NCBI GenBank assembly: GCA_001414345.1
Contig: LLCB01000160.1
Location: forward strand, 1 to 64,000
DNA from: Hymenoscyphus infarciens
Taxonomy: Eukaryota; Ascomycota; Leotiomycetes; Helotiales; Helotiaceae
Direction of reading: 5' to 3'
Length of the DNA stretch: 64,000 bases
Positions 24,048-37,100 of the stretch are shown one piece after another (within the stretch, counting starts at the first letter, position 1; every line of letters begins with the position of its first letter). The translations under genes were made by a program, and so were the position numbers. Below the pieces are notes generated by a model. The model was not told the DNA's origin. It saw only the letters and a list, made by a program, of their open reading frames with translations, and ran no database searches.

Positions 24048-26383
24048 AGAAACACTATGAAAAATGCAGTAGTTTCGTCCATTCGGGCACACATAATGTT
24101 TTGATTCGGGGACCACGAAGGATGTTTATACGGCCAACATGGACAAAAGAGAGTACATAGATTTTTTGCATAGCGAATGGCGTACTTGGTAGAGGAACTG
24201 GAGCATATAGGGACTAGAAATGAGCATCGCATCACATTGCGTCGGAAAATAAAATGTTGGCATGTGTTCATTTCCAGTCCCACCTCCCGTTCTTCGTTTG
24301 ATTGTTAGGATAATTTATTTACAGCATCCTTTTTCCCAATCGAATTTGTTTCAACTCTTTTGTTCCTCTTCTCTTTGATCAAATTCCCTTTTCTTGCCCA
24401 AATACCTTTCTGTATTCTTCTATGCATCCCCGTGTTCTTAATAGCTTCAATGTATTCAAGAGAAGTGGGCATTACTCTGCGAATACCTCCTTTCACTTCG
24501 GTTGTACGAATATCATTGGGATTATTGTTCGAAGGGCTCAGGTTCTACGACAAAACATAGCAAACTTAAAAGAGAATTATACTGCGAGCAGACACCTTAT
24601 TGCATAAATCACGAAGTCCAATAATGAAAATAAATTGACGTTTACTATACTCAAAGAAACCCCTCGGGGAAAACCTCAAGCTACTCACGGATGCACCTGA
24701 AGCCTCTACTCTAGCTCAAGCACTAACTTCTCAAATTTTCAGGCCAACCTTGGAAGGATTTCAAGGACGCACTCAAAGCGAGTCTACCAGACTTCAAGCT
24801 TCACGAGTTCAAAGCCTGTCACTCGAATTTGTGTACTTGGACTCGCAAAACGGAATCAGTTCGTTGGTGTGAGAGTAGATATTTGCAAAGTAGTTGTTTG
24901 ATGCACCCAACGACAAAATCAAAGCTTTCGCACGGAGCACCGGGTAGTGAGGGCGTAAGATGGGAGTTTTGAGGAGAGAAAAGACATATTCTTCGAGGCT
25001 CTAGAGACACATTTCGATATTTCTAGCATTCATCTTGGTTTCCGCAACAGCGGTTCTGGAAACCTGTTTGCAACCTTCTCCTTCCTCAAACGAATCGAAA
25101 AAGAAATCATGACATACTCATGAATAAACATTAAAGTATCAAGTCAGCCTACCAAACACAACCAATCATTCAACCCTCGAAGACGTCGAACCAACTTCCG
25201 ATGTCTCGTACAATTATGACAGAGTCCTTTCTTCTTAAATCGAAAAGTATAAAACTAGTGATGTTGATGATAACGGTCTTTAGTTTACCAATTAGAACCT
25301 CTTCGCTGGATGAGTAAAAGAAGACTTCAAGTGGGCTAATACAGCCTCTCTTTTCAAGTTGCGTCCGTTCAAGATATATGTGGGTACTGACAAGTGGAGG
25401 AGTTCCTTGTTACGCGGGTACAATTTGCATTCTCACAAGAGAGAGAGTCTGTGTGCGATGGTAATAGTCAGATGCTGAGATATCAGATCTTCATCGCAAT
25501 ACAAATGTTACTTCAAAAGAACTGCTTGTTAATATTACTCAATGGCCAGAGCCGTAGACTTTTGTTCTAACTCAACAACCTAACTTCTTGCGTGGTAACC
25601 ATCCTGAAACCTCTCGAAACACGCCCACGTGGCGACCTCTCTCCACGCTTTCTCAGAACCGTTTTTCTGCCAGCTTGGTATCACCTTATGAGATCTTTTG
25701 CTTCAGCCACTTGATGCTTGTTCATGCTTAAGCTTTCGAACCTCGCTCTTAAAGTGACTAGAAACTAGTGTTAAATTAAGAAATTGTAAGGCTTGTAAGG
25801 TTAGGAACGAAGCGATACAACTCGCAAGATGGAGAGCTGCTGTTTGGGTTTAATTAGGAGGTAGAAATTAGAAACCACGTATGTTGAAGAAATGTATTAT
25901 CTACTAGTATTTCTAGAAAATTTGATTTTATCTAAATAAGAATAATTCTAAATAGAAAAGCTTTATTGTCTAGATAATATTTATTAAAGATAATTATTCT
26001 TGAAATCTTAGATTAATAACGTGAAGCTAATACGGAATAAACTCAGTTTTAAGATAATCGTTAACTAAAGAATATTAATTATATTATATTTCTTTGAAAG
26101 TTTTAAAATAAGTAAGTGAACTAAATAGAGTAAATTTAAAAGAATAAATCTCTCTTTCTCTTTAAAGGTTATTTACTTATTTATATTTAACTAATTTTTT
26201 TAAAGTAATAAGCAGAATTTAATCGATAGAAAGTGAATATAGAGCTACTTATTTTATCTAAAGAACTGTTTTAGAATTCTATTATTCTAAACTCTTAGAG
26301 AATTAATATAAATATACTCTAATTATTTAGAAGGAAAATTAAAAAGAGATACTTAATTTATCTATTTAAAAAACATTTATAGA

Positions 26384-26888
26384 CAGTGTTTTAGGTTTCC
26401 CCGCCTAATCTGTTATTCTATCCTACCTCGACGATCCTTCTCCCTCCTACCTCTATTTCAAGACTCTCTCGCCTCCTCTTATTCTTAAATTCTAGCTTTC
26501 CTAGCTACTCCTATTCTATAGTACTTACTTACCTTTCCTTACTAAATAGAGAGGCTAGGATAAGAAGAGTTAGGCTAGTTAATTTCACTTAAAGTCTAGA
26601 AAAGAGAGTCTAGGTCTCTAATTTCGCTTAATATCTAGAAGGTAGGTAGAAATGAGAGTCTAGGTCCTAATTAGGACTTTTAGAGAGTTGCCTTTCTAAT
26701 CCTACTCTAGCTAAGCCTCCTTTTTTTTACCTACCTAGCTACTCCTATCCTAGTTAGAGTACCTAGCCTACTAAACTTAGCCTAGCCTTAATCCTAATCT
26801 AGCCTAGCCTCTCCTATCCTTATCTAGGTAAGTAGCCTATCCTATCCTAAGTACTAGGCTAACTAAGGCGGAGAAAGCTAAAACACTG
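26384..26888. mobile_element. Non-autonomous hAT-like element with 8-bp target duplication
   Basis: The 505-bp element starts CAGTGTTTTAGGTTTCCCCG and ends with its imperfect reverse complement, CGGAGAAAGCTAAAACACTG. It is flanked on both sides by the identical octamer TTTATAGA (26376-26383 and 26889-26896). An 8-bp target duplication plus CAGTG...CACTG ends is the hallmark of the hAT superfamily. The inside is pyrimidine-rich with many CTAG/CCTAGC words and encodes nothing, so it is a MITE-like derivative needing a transposase from elsewhere. Confidence 0.85.
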
Positions 26889-27724
26889 TTTATAGAATTA
26901 TATTATTCTAAACTTTTAGTATAATAAAGTATATTCAATAGATTTACTCAAAAAAAAAAGGCTTTCTAAAACAATCTTATTTCGTCGTTTAGCTAAGAGG
27001 CTATATTCCTTAGCAACGAGCTATTCGTCGTCGTTCTTCTCCTTTTCTATAAGGCCTTTCTTCTAAAGAGATTTCTACTACTTCATATTAAATGAGACTA
27101 ACCTTTGCTTTGCTAAGAGTGCTAGATTATTCCCGGGAAAGTCTAGGAACTTATCTAGTCTAGCTCGAAATACAACATAGACACGTCTTAGAATTTCCAC
27201 TATGAAGACTCTAAAATGCGGCAGAGACTTTTCTACTACTCGGTTAATTAAATTCATTTAGTCGTATTAAGCTTATATAACCTAGCTGAAGGTTTAATTA
27301 GCACATCATCTATCTTTTGTATTCAGGCAAAAACCTATCAGGTCTAGAGAGGCTTCGTTGTAAATAATGTTATTCCAGCACCCTAGCCTTCAACCATTTG
27401 ATACGCAACCGTAGAACGGGCCAGCTTATACCAGACGTTTTTGATCTCTTTTCGCAAGAATACATCTTTGGATTCCTCCTCTGGCTACTTTGTCGCGTTG
27501 TACCTCAAGTTTCTAATATATTCTACTGTCTTCTCGTTACATAAGTTAGGGATATAGCAATATTTTCAAACGTAGGACGTGATGCTTACTCTAGTTTGTA
27601 GTGTCAGCCGTAATATTCACTTTCGATGATTGCCGAGAAATGTGACTATCTCAAAGTATTTTTTTCATCTGAAAAACATTTATAGAAATAGATTCTATTG
27701 ATTTAGTAGATATAGCATCCCGAT

Positions 27725-27965
27725 TACTAGAGCGTCCTGAAAGTACAAAAGTCTAAAAACGACTAAATCGTAAATCGCAAATTGTAAATCGCAATAGTTA
27801 AGTATTTTTAGCTAGATTAACTAAGGCCTTTAAGAGCTATAGCTAATTGTAAATTATATTCTACTATCTACTAACTCCTTTACTCCTTGTCTTATTCTTT
27901 TAAATATTATATATACTAAGAGTGTATAAGTAAGAAGATAGATAAGAGTATAAGAGAGAGAGAGT
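27725..27965 (+). repeat. Truncated copy of the ACGACTAAATCGTAAATCG element family
   Basis: Begins GCGTCCTGAAAGTACAAAAG and runs into the same ACGACTAAATCGTAAATCGC terminal block as the neighbouring copies, then diverges. It abuts the next copy directly. Confidence 0.6.
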
Positions 27966-27971
27966 AAGTAC

Positions 27972-28443
27972 GGCATCTCGTATATACTAAAAGTCGGAAA
28001 CGACTAAATTACAAATCGCAAATCGTAAATTGCAAAGTGTTACTTTTTACAAGTATAAAATATAATATTTTTTAATTTAAGTTCTCTCTCCCTTCTTCTC
28101 CCCTCCCCCTCTCTATACTAGATAGTCTTAACTATAGTAACTAATTAGAGGATAGAGAGAGAGGATAAGTATTACGTATATAGTAGTAATATCGCCTTCT
28201 TACTATTGTATTCTTACTCTCTATTATCTAACTCTTATATTATATTATTCCTATTATTTTTAGATAAATAAGAGAGAAAGAGAAAGAGAAAGAGAGAAAG
28301 AGAGAAAGAGTAAGAGGAATGTTTACTCTAAACTCCTCTTATCTATATTTACTATATCTCTTAGAGGCTTAATACTTTTACTATTCACGATTTACGATTT
28401 ACGATTTAGTCGTTTCTAGCTTTTGGTCTATACGGGACGCCCT
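27972..28443 (+). mobile_element. Inverted-repeat element, copy 1
   Basis: The left end (GGCATCTCGTATATACTAAA, then ACGACTAAATTACAAATCGC) is the imperfect reverse complement of the right end (ACGATTTAGTCGTTTC, then TATACGGGACGCC). The interior of about 400 bp has no coding capacity. This is a MITE-like element with terminal inverted repeats of roughly 60 bp. Two related copies follow, one inverted. Confidence 0.7.
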
Positions 28444-28477
28444 AGTAAGAGAGTAAGAGAGTAAGTGAGTAAGTAAA

Positions 28478-28890
28478 CATTTCAAGAGAAAGTCTTTTCT
28501 TATATAGATAAGCGAAGTTTAGCTAAAGTAGTAAACAATCCCTACTCTCTCTTCTCTTCTTTCTTTTACTCTCTTATTTATCTAAAAAGAATAGAAAGAA
28601 TAGTAGAATATAATACGAGAGTTAGATAATAGGTAGTAAAGATATAATAGTAAGAAGACGATAGCGAGAGAGCGATATTACTACTATATACGTAAGAGAT
28701 ACTTATAATCTCTCTCTATTCTATAATTAGCTAGTTACTATAGTTAAGACTATCTAGTCTTAATAAAGAGAGAGAGAGAAGAGAGAAGAAAGCGAGAGAG
28801 AGAATTTAATTATTCTCTTTTATACTTATAGAAAGTAATATTTTACGATTTACGATTTACGATTACGTCGTTTTTAGAATTTTATAGAAT
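28478..28890 (-). mobile_element. Inverted-repeat element, copy 2 (opposite orientation)
   Basis: The reverse complement of 28555-28765 matches 28115-28290 of copy 1 (for example the shared block around AGATAGTCTTAACTATAGTA, and the GTATATAGTAGTAATATCG block). The outer end at 28838-28880 carries the ACGATTTACGATTTACGAT terminal block. One end appears truncated. Confidence 0.65.
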
Positions 28891-28910
28891 TAGAATATAA
28901 TAAATATACT

Positions 28911-29520
28911 ATAAAGTCGGTTTAACTAAATCGTAAATAGGAAATCGTATTCTATAGATTATAAAGTATTACTTTCTAGAAGTAGTTTTTAACTTAATTA
29001 CTCTTTCTCTTATTCTCTTCTACTCTCTATTCTCTTATACTTATAAAGTTAAAGACTAGAGTCTTATCTATAACTATCTACTAGCTAATTATAGAGAGAA
29101 GAAGAGATAATAAGTATTATCTATATATTAGTAATATCGTTATATATCGTCTTCTTACTATTATTTACTAACTATTTTATTATATTCTTACTAATATTTC
29201 TAGATAAATAAGAAAGAGAGATAGAATAAGAAAAAGAAAAAGAGAAAGAGATTATTTACTACTTTCTTAAACTCCTTTTATCTATACTAGGAAAAACTTT
29301 CTACTAAAAGGTTTACTTACTCTCTCTCTCTTATACTCTCTATTCTTTATATTCTTATCTATATATAATATATAGAATAAAGGAAAGAGTAATATAAGAG
29401 TGAGTAAGAAGCTATCTCTCTTTTTTCTATAAAAAGAAAGAAAAAGCTTAAGAGCTTAGATAATAATTATTAAGTTCTACTCTAGCTCTAAAGACTCGAT
29501 TTTTACGATTTATAATCTAG
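28911..29520 (+). mobile_element. Inverted-repeat element, copy 3
   Basis: Starts with AAGTCGGTTTAACTAAATCG and follows the order of copy 1: terminal block, pyrimidine-rich stretch, TAGCTAATTATAGAG block, CGTCTTCTTACTATTA block, TAGATAAATAAGA block. Its right end near 29505 carries a decayed TTTTACGATTTATAA. It is more diverged and longer than copy 1, possibly with nested insertions. Confidence 0.55.
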
Positions 29521-30156
29521 TTAATTCTAACTTTTTAGTATATCTAACACGCTACTAAAGTAATAAAGTAAGTTTTATAGAGTTACTTAGAAGAAAAAGA
29601 AGTTAGAAATACTTATTTTATCTAAAAACTATTCAAAGAAGTAGAATATCTTAAACTATTAGAAGAATAAAAAAAGTCGTACGATTTTAGAAGAAAGTCG
29701 AAATAGATATCTTTATCTTCAGAGGATTCACAAGTTTCGATTCTTCTATTTACTTGAGACAATTAAAGTAGTTAAACAAGGTTACGTCGAAGAATAATAT
29801 TCTAAAAGATCACCATTTCAAACACTATAGTAAGTCCTCTTATTTAATTTATTAAAATTATTTCCAAAACTTCTATTATTCAACTGATTTTACCAGAATT
29901 TAGAAATCAGCTGAAATTAGTGTCGTTTCTTAAGCGAAATTTGCGGTCCATCCAGGTAAACAAAGAGTCGCTAATTCTTGCCAACTGCGATTAGACTGCC
30001 GAAATTAATCGGGAAATTAGCTTAAGACCATAGCGCCTCCGCGACATTTTCTCATCTGCTCCCAACATCGGTTCAATCAAAACACCATCATTCTTGTCCC
30101 AAACCACACACACACCACACACACCACCACACACACCACCACTACCAACCGCAATC

Positions 30157-30717
30157 ATGGATGCCGGAAAGAACAAGAAGAAGGCCACCACCACCACCAA
30201 GCGCGACCGCAAGCTTGGAAAGGAGGGTCGCGCCGAGGTTGACCGCCTCTATGCCAACAACCCTCTCATGACAGAGGAGGAGAAGAAGCAGGAGTGGGAG
30301 ACCAACCGGCTCTTGAAGGGAGCTGGCAAGACCTTCCTCGCTTTCGAGGTATGATTCCAAATGCACATTTCTATTGCAATGAACATATGCTGATGTATGA
30401 AATAGGAGGGTTGGTTGGAGTGTGACTCTCGCAGAGAGGTCCCCGCCGTTGCCGCCGCCAGAGAGAGACGCTGGGCCGCCAAGTCGATGGCCAAGGACGC
30501 GAAGTGGAAGGCCTACCATGCCGAGGGAGGCAAGGCTGGAGCCAAGGAGAGAAAGCTCGCGGCCAAGGAGAAGGTTGCTGCTGAGGAGGAGAAGGACGAT
30601 GATGACGATGACGACGACGAAGACGAAGATTCCGCCGCAGAGGAGGAGGAGGTCGAGGAATACCCGGTCTCTTTTTACATCGGAGACGTCGAGCACGTGG
30701 TCTACATTCGCGATTGA
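30157..30717 (+). CDS. Unrecognised small Lys/Glu-rich protein
   Basis: Two exons inferred: 30157-30348 and 30406-30717, with a 57-bp intron (GTATGA donor, AATAG acceptor), giving 167 residues. The start ATG lies after a CA-rich leader in a good context. The N-terminus is basic (MDAGKNKKKATTTTKRDRK). The middle is helical, charged and alanine-rich. It contains a run of acidic residues (EKDDDDDDDDEDEDS) and ends VSFYIGDVEHVVYIRD. No known domain; composition suggests a nuclear or ribosome-associated protein, but that is only inference. Third positions are GC-rich, unlike the AT-rich block that ends about 200 bp upstream. Confidence 0.8.
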
Positions 30718-31709
30718 AGGCCGAGAACACCATCGCATAGAAGTCTCCGGGAAGGCTTGTTTTGAGCTTCTTTTTGCGTTTGGCTTGGGTTTGGTCTGGT
30801 CTTTGATATACATTGCATGCATGGAGTCTTCAACTGGCATTACACTTCTGCGTACATTGGTGTTCTGAGGGGGGGGGGGCTTTGTTTGGCTGCTGCCGTT
30901 GGCGTGTTCTGGGATGAAGAGGAAATGCAATCACCAGCGCAAAGACGCACCACCCACCATTACCAAGTTCACACCTCACAAGTGACAATTAAGAGTGCAA
31001 TAAGTGACCCAGAGAACTGTTTAGAATGCTTTATTGACACCATCCTCCACCCAAGTATATTTACAATTCCTGTTTCCCCTAACCCCTTCGGTTATTAACC
31101 GAAGATCTGGCCCCACATACAATCACAGGCCATCAACCCCACGAACCTTGCAAAGACAAAGACAACATGACTGAAAGCTAGAACGGAAACAAATGGTATA
31201 TCTCTCTCATAAAACCCCTTCAGCCCCATCCTCTTCTTCTCCCCAAAGCCACCCCTAACTATGCAAACCACTAAATCATATCAAAAAATCCAACATCTCA
31301 ACGCTCATTTAACCATGCAAATTCAAAGATCATCCAAAAAGCTAAATATATGAGAGAGAGGAAAGGGGTATATATAATCTCCCATCACACACAACAAAAC
31401 AACTACCACCTTAAACAAACAGACTAGAAGCAAAAACACAAAGACCATCCATTTTAAATTTCCCAGATCCCTTCCCCACCCAGAAAATACCCATTGCCAT
31501 ACCTCGTCGCCCTCAAAAAACAATAATGAGTTATGATAATGAAGATGATGTTCTCACAAAACAATAAATGCCTAAGACAGCCGCCTCAGCCCGCCAATAT
31601 AAAATATGCGCCATGCAAAATGCCCCATGTCCCAAGTTTTGTAAAATCTCTTGTAATGAAAAAGGCCCCCCCAAAACTGTCATCATTATGTAAAATCTCG
31701 AAAAAAATG
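30718..31709. other. Convergent intergenic region
   Basis: 3' flanks of two convergent genes. A run of nine to ten G lies near 30870. No coding signal. Confidence 0.5.
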
Positions 31710-34118
31710 TTAAGCAGACGTAGTCGGAAATTCAATATTAGGAGGTGTCGAATTCCCACTCGGAACATGTGTCGATGTCGGCATCGGGGGTATGTTATCC
31801 ACAGAACCACGTCGAGAACCACTCAAACTCAGGACCCTGTACAGCAAGCTCTTCCTCTTTCCGTCCACACGTTTATGCGATGAAGAATCGTTGGTGCGTG
31901 GTCGAGGTCCGGAGGTTCGTTCACCACTTGGGACTCGTCGATGGAGCTCTCGCTCCCAGATAACTGTGCTTTCGATGCTCTCTTTTCGGTCAAGTTCTTC
32001 CTCCCACCCATAGACGTCGGAACTTCCAACTGTTGTGGCGGATTGAATGGACCCGATGGAGGACATCATGCTTGCTGAAGAACTGGCAACGCTTGTATCG
32101 GCCGTGAGAGCCCCGTGGCTGATTGTGCTCATTCTATCGTCCATGATCGTACTGGTCGTTATGTAAGTCGTGTTCGTCGCGAGACTACTTCTGGATTCCA
32201 TGGCGAGCGGGTTGGCAGATATCCAAACTCCATTTTCAGTCCTGAAATCATATTGCATTGCCATCTCAGTGTCGACAGACAATCTTTGACCGGGTTCGGA
32301 TAGTATTGACGGAACTTCCTCCTTTGGCGTACCAGGACTGGTTGGAGTTGCTGGAGAATCTGCTGTGATTGGACCTGACTGAACACCCTCCATCGGACTC
32401 GGGCTTACTGGAGAAACAATCTCCTCCTGTTCATTAATTTTGGCGGGAATAAAAAATGGCTGTGGTCCTGCAACTTGCATGCGACGGTTTGGCACCAAGT
32501 TTTCCCCATCCCTATTTTCATCTCTACTAACCCCCCCAGCGATGGTTCCTTTTGCGGCCACGGCATCCCTCCTGATAGAATCTTCTCTTTTCCCCGCCAT
32601 TCTCGCCTTCCTCTCGAACCGTGCGAGTTCTGCATCGCTCCCATGATACAGACGTTGTGATAGTGAGGCCGCCGCATTGGATGGGCGGGTATGTTCACTA
32701 ATTTCAACTGGGGAACCGGGATGAGCTTCAAGGACTGGTGATAGATCACCTTCACTAAGTTTCAAGCTGGTTCCACCATGCAGCAAAGCTTGATCTTTGC
32801 GAACGCCTCGAGGGCGTTTGAGCCCTACAACAGGATGCTCCATAGGTGCGATGACTGGAACATGTCCAATAGGGATAATAGAAAACATATCATTTGGTGA
32901 CGTGACCTGCCGCCCTCATAAACCACCACCAGTTGGGGAACTTGCTTCCTTCCCCACGTGTGGTGAGCTGCTTCGATTACTTGAGTTAGAACCGTGAGCC
33001 GACCGACTCTTCTTGAAACCGAATTTCGAACCAATCTTCTTCCATCCGCTCCCTTCACTTCTACCTATCCGTGGACTCGTTCCAGGCGAGGGGTCGTTAA
33101 ATCCGGCATTGGAGGTCGGTGGTGTATTTGGGGGTGTCATTGGCTCTAGTGTTGACCCTGATGGGGAGGGTGAGTCGGCACTGTCATCGGTAAGAGAATC
33201 TGGTACTTCAGACGACGATGTGGCAGATGATCCGGAGAGGTGTGCCGAAAGCCGTGTACCACGACCCAATGCAGCACTTAAATGTGAATGGTGGGAGACC
33301 CGCGGTGATATTCCGTTGAATGATATTGCGGCTGCATTGGTTTCAACATCCCCAATTGGGGGACTCTCGTTTCGTGATCGTCGTGATCGTGCCGGCGATA
33401 ATGATCTCTCGTCCAAAGAACCCGTCATATAGGTGTCCGTCATCGACTCGTCTGAAGTCCACGGACTGGGATGCGATTCTGAACTTCGAGGAGGGGCGAC
33501 CGAGTTAATGAAAGGAACGAGAACTGAATCCTCCATCAATTCATATATTATTTTAACCGCTGGGTCGAGTTCTGATGGATCCGGAGGAGTGTATGTACAC
33601 GGCAGTGATACCAATTGATCCCGAACATTTGATGGGAGATTGACCTCCCGTGGGCCATTTGGAACAATGTATGCGTCCAATAATTTCTGCCATAACATCC
33701 GTACGTACTCGCACTCAGGACTCTGCGGTGATAATGGTGTGTGAGGATCTCTGTCGGCCATCTCTCTGTAGTGCTTGTAATATCTCTTGGCGTCCAATGT
33801 GAACTCTAAGGTCTCCAAGCAGTGGTTCTGCGATAGATAAGCCATGAACGCACTCAGCGTCCATGGTGGCGAGGCAGTATTTGACAAGACCTCTTGTAAA
33901 TTTGGTTTTCGAGGGCAATATGGGCCGGTGGGAATTGCCAGGCTAAGGGGCCTCGAGGGAGGGAAGTCGCCGGAAGACATGAAGCCTTCGTCGTCTGCGT
34001 CCCAGTCCGATAGAACGGACGAGCAACGCGGGGAAGTTTCTCGAGAAGATGTATATAGATACAAGGACGGCGGTTTTCGATGTTTTGCCCTTCGCATCGC
34101 GGTTCGAAGATATTTCAT
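31710..34118 (-). CDS. RGS-domain protein (regulator of G-protein signalling)
   Basis: Two exons inferred: 32924-34118 and 31710-32854. The 69-bp intron (GTTTAT donor, CAG acceptor) restores one frame of 779 residues. An RGS box lies around residues 70-205: it begins NLQEVLSNTASPPWTLSAFM, followed by LSQNHCLETLEFTLDAKRYY, and continues to the LVPFINSV region. RGS domains accelerate GTP hydrolysis on G-alpha subunits, so the protein probably tunes heterotrimeric G-protein signalling. The N-terminus before the box is short and basic; after it come about 570 residues of Ser/Pro-rich disordered sequence with no DEP or transmembrane segment. This layout resembles the RGS-plus-long-tail class of filamentous fungi. 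The start is the ATG opening MKYLRTAMRR. Confidence 0.85.
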
Positions 34119-37100
34119 GAGTCTACTCGAAAGATTTATTTCCTTCTTTCCACTCCTTCTATCGTGTGCCTACGATCGTTCTAGTGTATCGGGTCGCTCG
34201 ATTTCGATGTTTATCGTGGGAATGCGGTGCTCCGATGCTACCTTCGATGCATGCGTCGACAAGTCGTCGGATTGTACAGGGTGGATGTTGAAAGGTACAC
34301 TTCTCCGTTTGCTCCAAGAAATATGGTTCGTGATGGTGACACTGTTCCACCGCAAGAGAAAGAAAGCAGGTCGTAACGCCGTGGTCTGCACGCAGCCGCG
34401 CAATGCCGATATGTCACCTAGGAATCTTCCAATCAATTTAGTTTGCCAGTGGGTACCAAACGGGACTTCGCAGAGGGTGATGTCGGTTGAGATGTTTCTG
34501 GAAAATGAGCCCCAAGTGTCTGTTCCAAATGAGAGGAAGGTGGCAGTCGCAGTGGCAAAGGTTGAATGGTTCAATGATCTGGCGAGGGCCTAGGGGTGGT
34601 ATATTGCGAGGGCAGTAAGTGGTACGTACAGTGCGACCTGCCAAAAGGAGAAAGAGAGCCCTGGCGGATCGTCAAGAAGCCAAGTATGTTCTGGCGACCG
34701 CGCAGTGTGCAGCAAGTGTTGGAGAAGAAACTTGATATACTAACTCAGTCCCAGCGATGAGTTTGTAATTTTGTGATGAGCGTCGGGAAGACCGTGGCTG
34801 CTCAATGGGTGCGGGGGGGGGGATTGGCTTGGGTGGTATTGATTGCTGAGTGTTCGTGGTCAATTTGTGAGATGGACGACAAAGTTCCAGCGACAGGCAA
34901 ATCGAATGGGTGAGTCTTGAGTTTCCTCAATAGAAGGTCTACTTGGGTGGAAAGCTTCAGATGTCGTTGACAGGTGACTTGAGTGTTTGCGATGGAGCCC
35001 AGAACTTCGGACGCCTTCGTTAGCAGTAGCTGTTTCGTCGATGTTTACGCTGCGGGCACTTTAAGTTGGCGGGCGATGAGTGGTGGGAAGTGAGTCGTAG
35101 TAGTAGTGTGTAGTTTGTAACTAGTTCAGATGGTTGTAGGTGCAGCGCTTGGTTTTGGTGGATGTACTGTACCGGTAGGCGCAGCGCAGGAGAGAGTCTG
35201 GTGGGTGTGGGTGGTGGTGTGTTTCTTTCACTTTGTTCTGCCACCGGCGACTGACAAACAAAGACGTTTCGAAGACGGAGACGAAGACGAAGACGAAGAA
35301 GAAATGCCGACTCCTGAATGGAACTTTGCAATGGCAATGCCTGGTCTCAAAGCTTAGGAACCAAGCAGGCGAGGCCGGGTTGGATGAGGCCGGTCGCAGG
35401 GAGGACTCCTGAAGCTTGAGCCTTGAGCCTTGAGCCTTGCAAGTACTTAAAGTTGGAGCAAATCTTCCGCTTCTGAGGTCACTCCTGGAGGTGGAGCGAG
35501 GAGCCCACAGCTCCGGAATCCCTGGACGGGCGGCTCTGGGATTTCTAGAAGCGCTCACTGTTTGGCTCCTCAGGTTCTAAGGAGTTGGGCAAAGGGCCGG
35601 GAACTGGTGGATAGTGGCCTCAGCAGCGAGAAGCATGATGAACTGTTGAAGCGCTGATCGAAAGTCCACTGATCTATTCATCGCCGTGTCCGAGACTAAT
35701 GATAGTCTAACCGAGAATGCCAGGGTAGTTCAAGAGCAGAGAAACCAGCTAGAAACAGGCTAGAGAGAGGCTAGAAACTACAAGTCTCAAGCTAGTCGCA
35801 CTGACTGGGCAGGTCGTTCCAGTTGGTACTTAATAGGTTGTACTTAGGCCTGTATACGCCGTCCGTCCAGTAGAAGATGCCGAGGAGAATGGAGTCGGCA
35901 GCACCGGTAGGGCCACACACTGGGGGGCCAATGCCAGACCGGGTGCTTCACGGAGTGGAGTGTCGTAAGTAGGAAAGAGCAGGGAAATGTCTAGGAAGGT
36001 CTTCTCCGCCGCCGATCCATATCCAAGCGAGCCCTGCGGTTGGACTGGATTTACAAGTGAGACACGATGCACGTACTATATTTCCGGGACAAGACAAGAT
36101 TCGAGAAGCAGAGGAGAAGAAAAAGAAGGGAAAAGAACACATGGCAATTCAGCAGCGTGGTCTGCCACTCAAGTATGCGGACGGGGAGATAAACGCCCCG
36201 CCAACGCTCAATAAAACCAATAAAAGGAGCAGCGGCGGGTGGGAGGGACGGGAGGAGTATCACGACTTAAGCACCAGCTCTAGAGTGCCTCAGGAGAGAC
36301 AGTAAGTAGTGTATGCCTCCAGACGGGGGACTCCTGGCGGGCGGGCGTGCTGCTCCATGGATCCCTCCATGGAAGCAGTCGAAGGCGGCGAAGCCACGCT
36401 AGAACCATCAAGGGGCCAATCAGCGTGAAACTCCCTTGACATCTCAGCCGGCGTTCATGGGAAAAGCCTCCAACGGGATGGAGGTTTAGGGCAACTTGCC
36501 TGCCAATCTGACTGCGCCGTCCTGCACACGGCCAATGGGAGCGGCGTGGCACTCGTCTAGTCTCTAACCAGCCTAGCATCGAAGCCCGCGAGGATCAATC
36601 GAAGGGGGTCAGGGGCGGGGAGTGAGTGAGGCACCACAGGCATTGGATTAGCCTGCTTGTCATAAAGCGGCGTCTTTTTGGAATCAGAGTTCAGCGCGCG
36701 GCCTCGGGGGCTAGTCGTCTTACCGAATCAAGCGTTGAAAGAGAAGGAGAATTGCGAAGAGAGACTCAAAGCAGCTTAGCAAAGAAGATGAATGCAACAA
36801 CAACGCCCTTCTCAGGCGGAGATATCGCGAAAAACACGTCATCAGTTCGTCAAAACGACCCGAAAATTGGGTGGGTTCGCTCTTCTGTGAGTCGATTCCG
36901 ACCACATCAAGCGCTTGGCGTCAGCACCACTTGGGCTCCAGCACAAACGTAACAAGAATGGAAATCCATACCACGGTATGCACGTGTGCTGCATAGAAGA
37001 CTCCAAGAACGTGAGATCTCCATCTCAACCCCCCAAAAATGGGAAATGTGGAATCAACTTTATCTCAACGCTCTCTCTCGGGAATAAAATGTAGAGAAAC

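Larger units (their letters stand above)
24048..30156. other. Gene-free 6-kb region, AT-rich and repeat-filled from about 25870
   Basis: 24048-25860 has ordinary composition but no coding signal. From about 25870 to 29950 the sequence is TA-rich with dense stops on both strands and contains nested inverted-repeat elements (listed separately). 27000-27650 is less AT-rich. On the minus strand it shows broken coding-like pieces (for example KDVFLRKEIKNVWYKLAR) interrupted by stops, probably a decayed transposon protein. The composition shift and stop-gained pattern fit RIP. Confidence 0.7.

Noticed and set aside
30142..30930. 262-codon minus-strand frame opposite the 30157 gene
   Set aside because: It is the antisense shadow of a GC-rich gene; it crosses that gene's intron and has low-complexity Leu/Val runs derived from the acidic codons.
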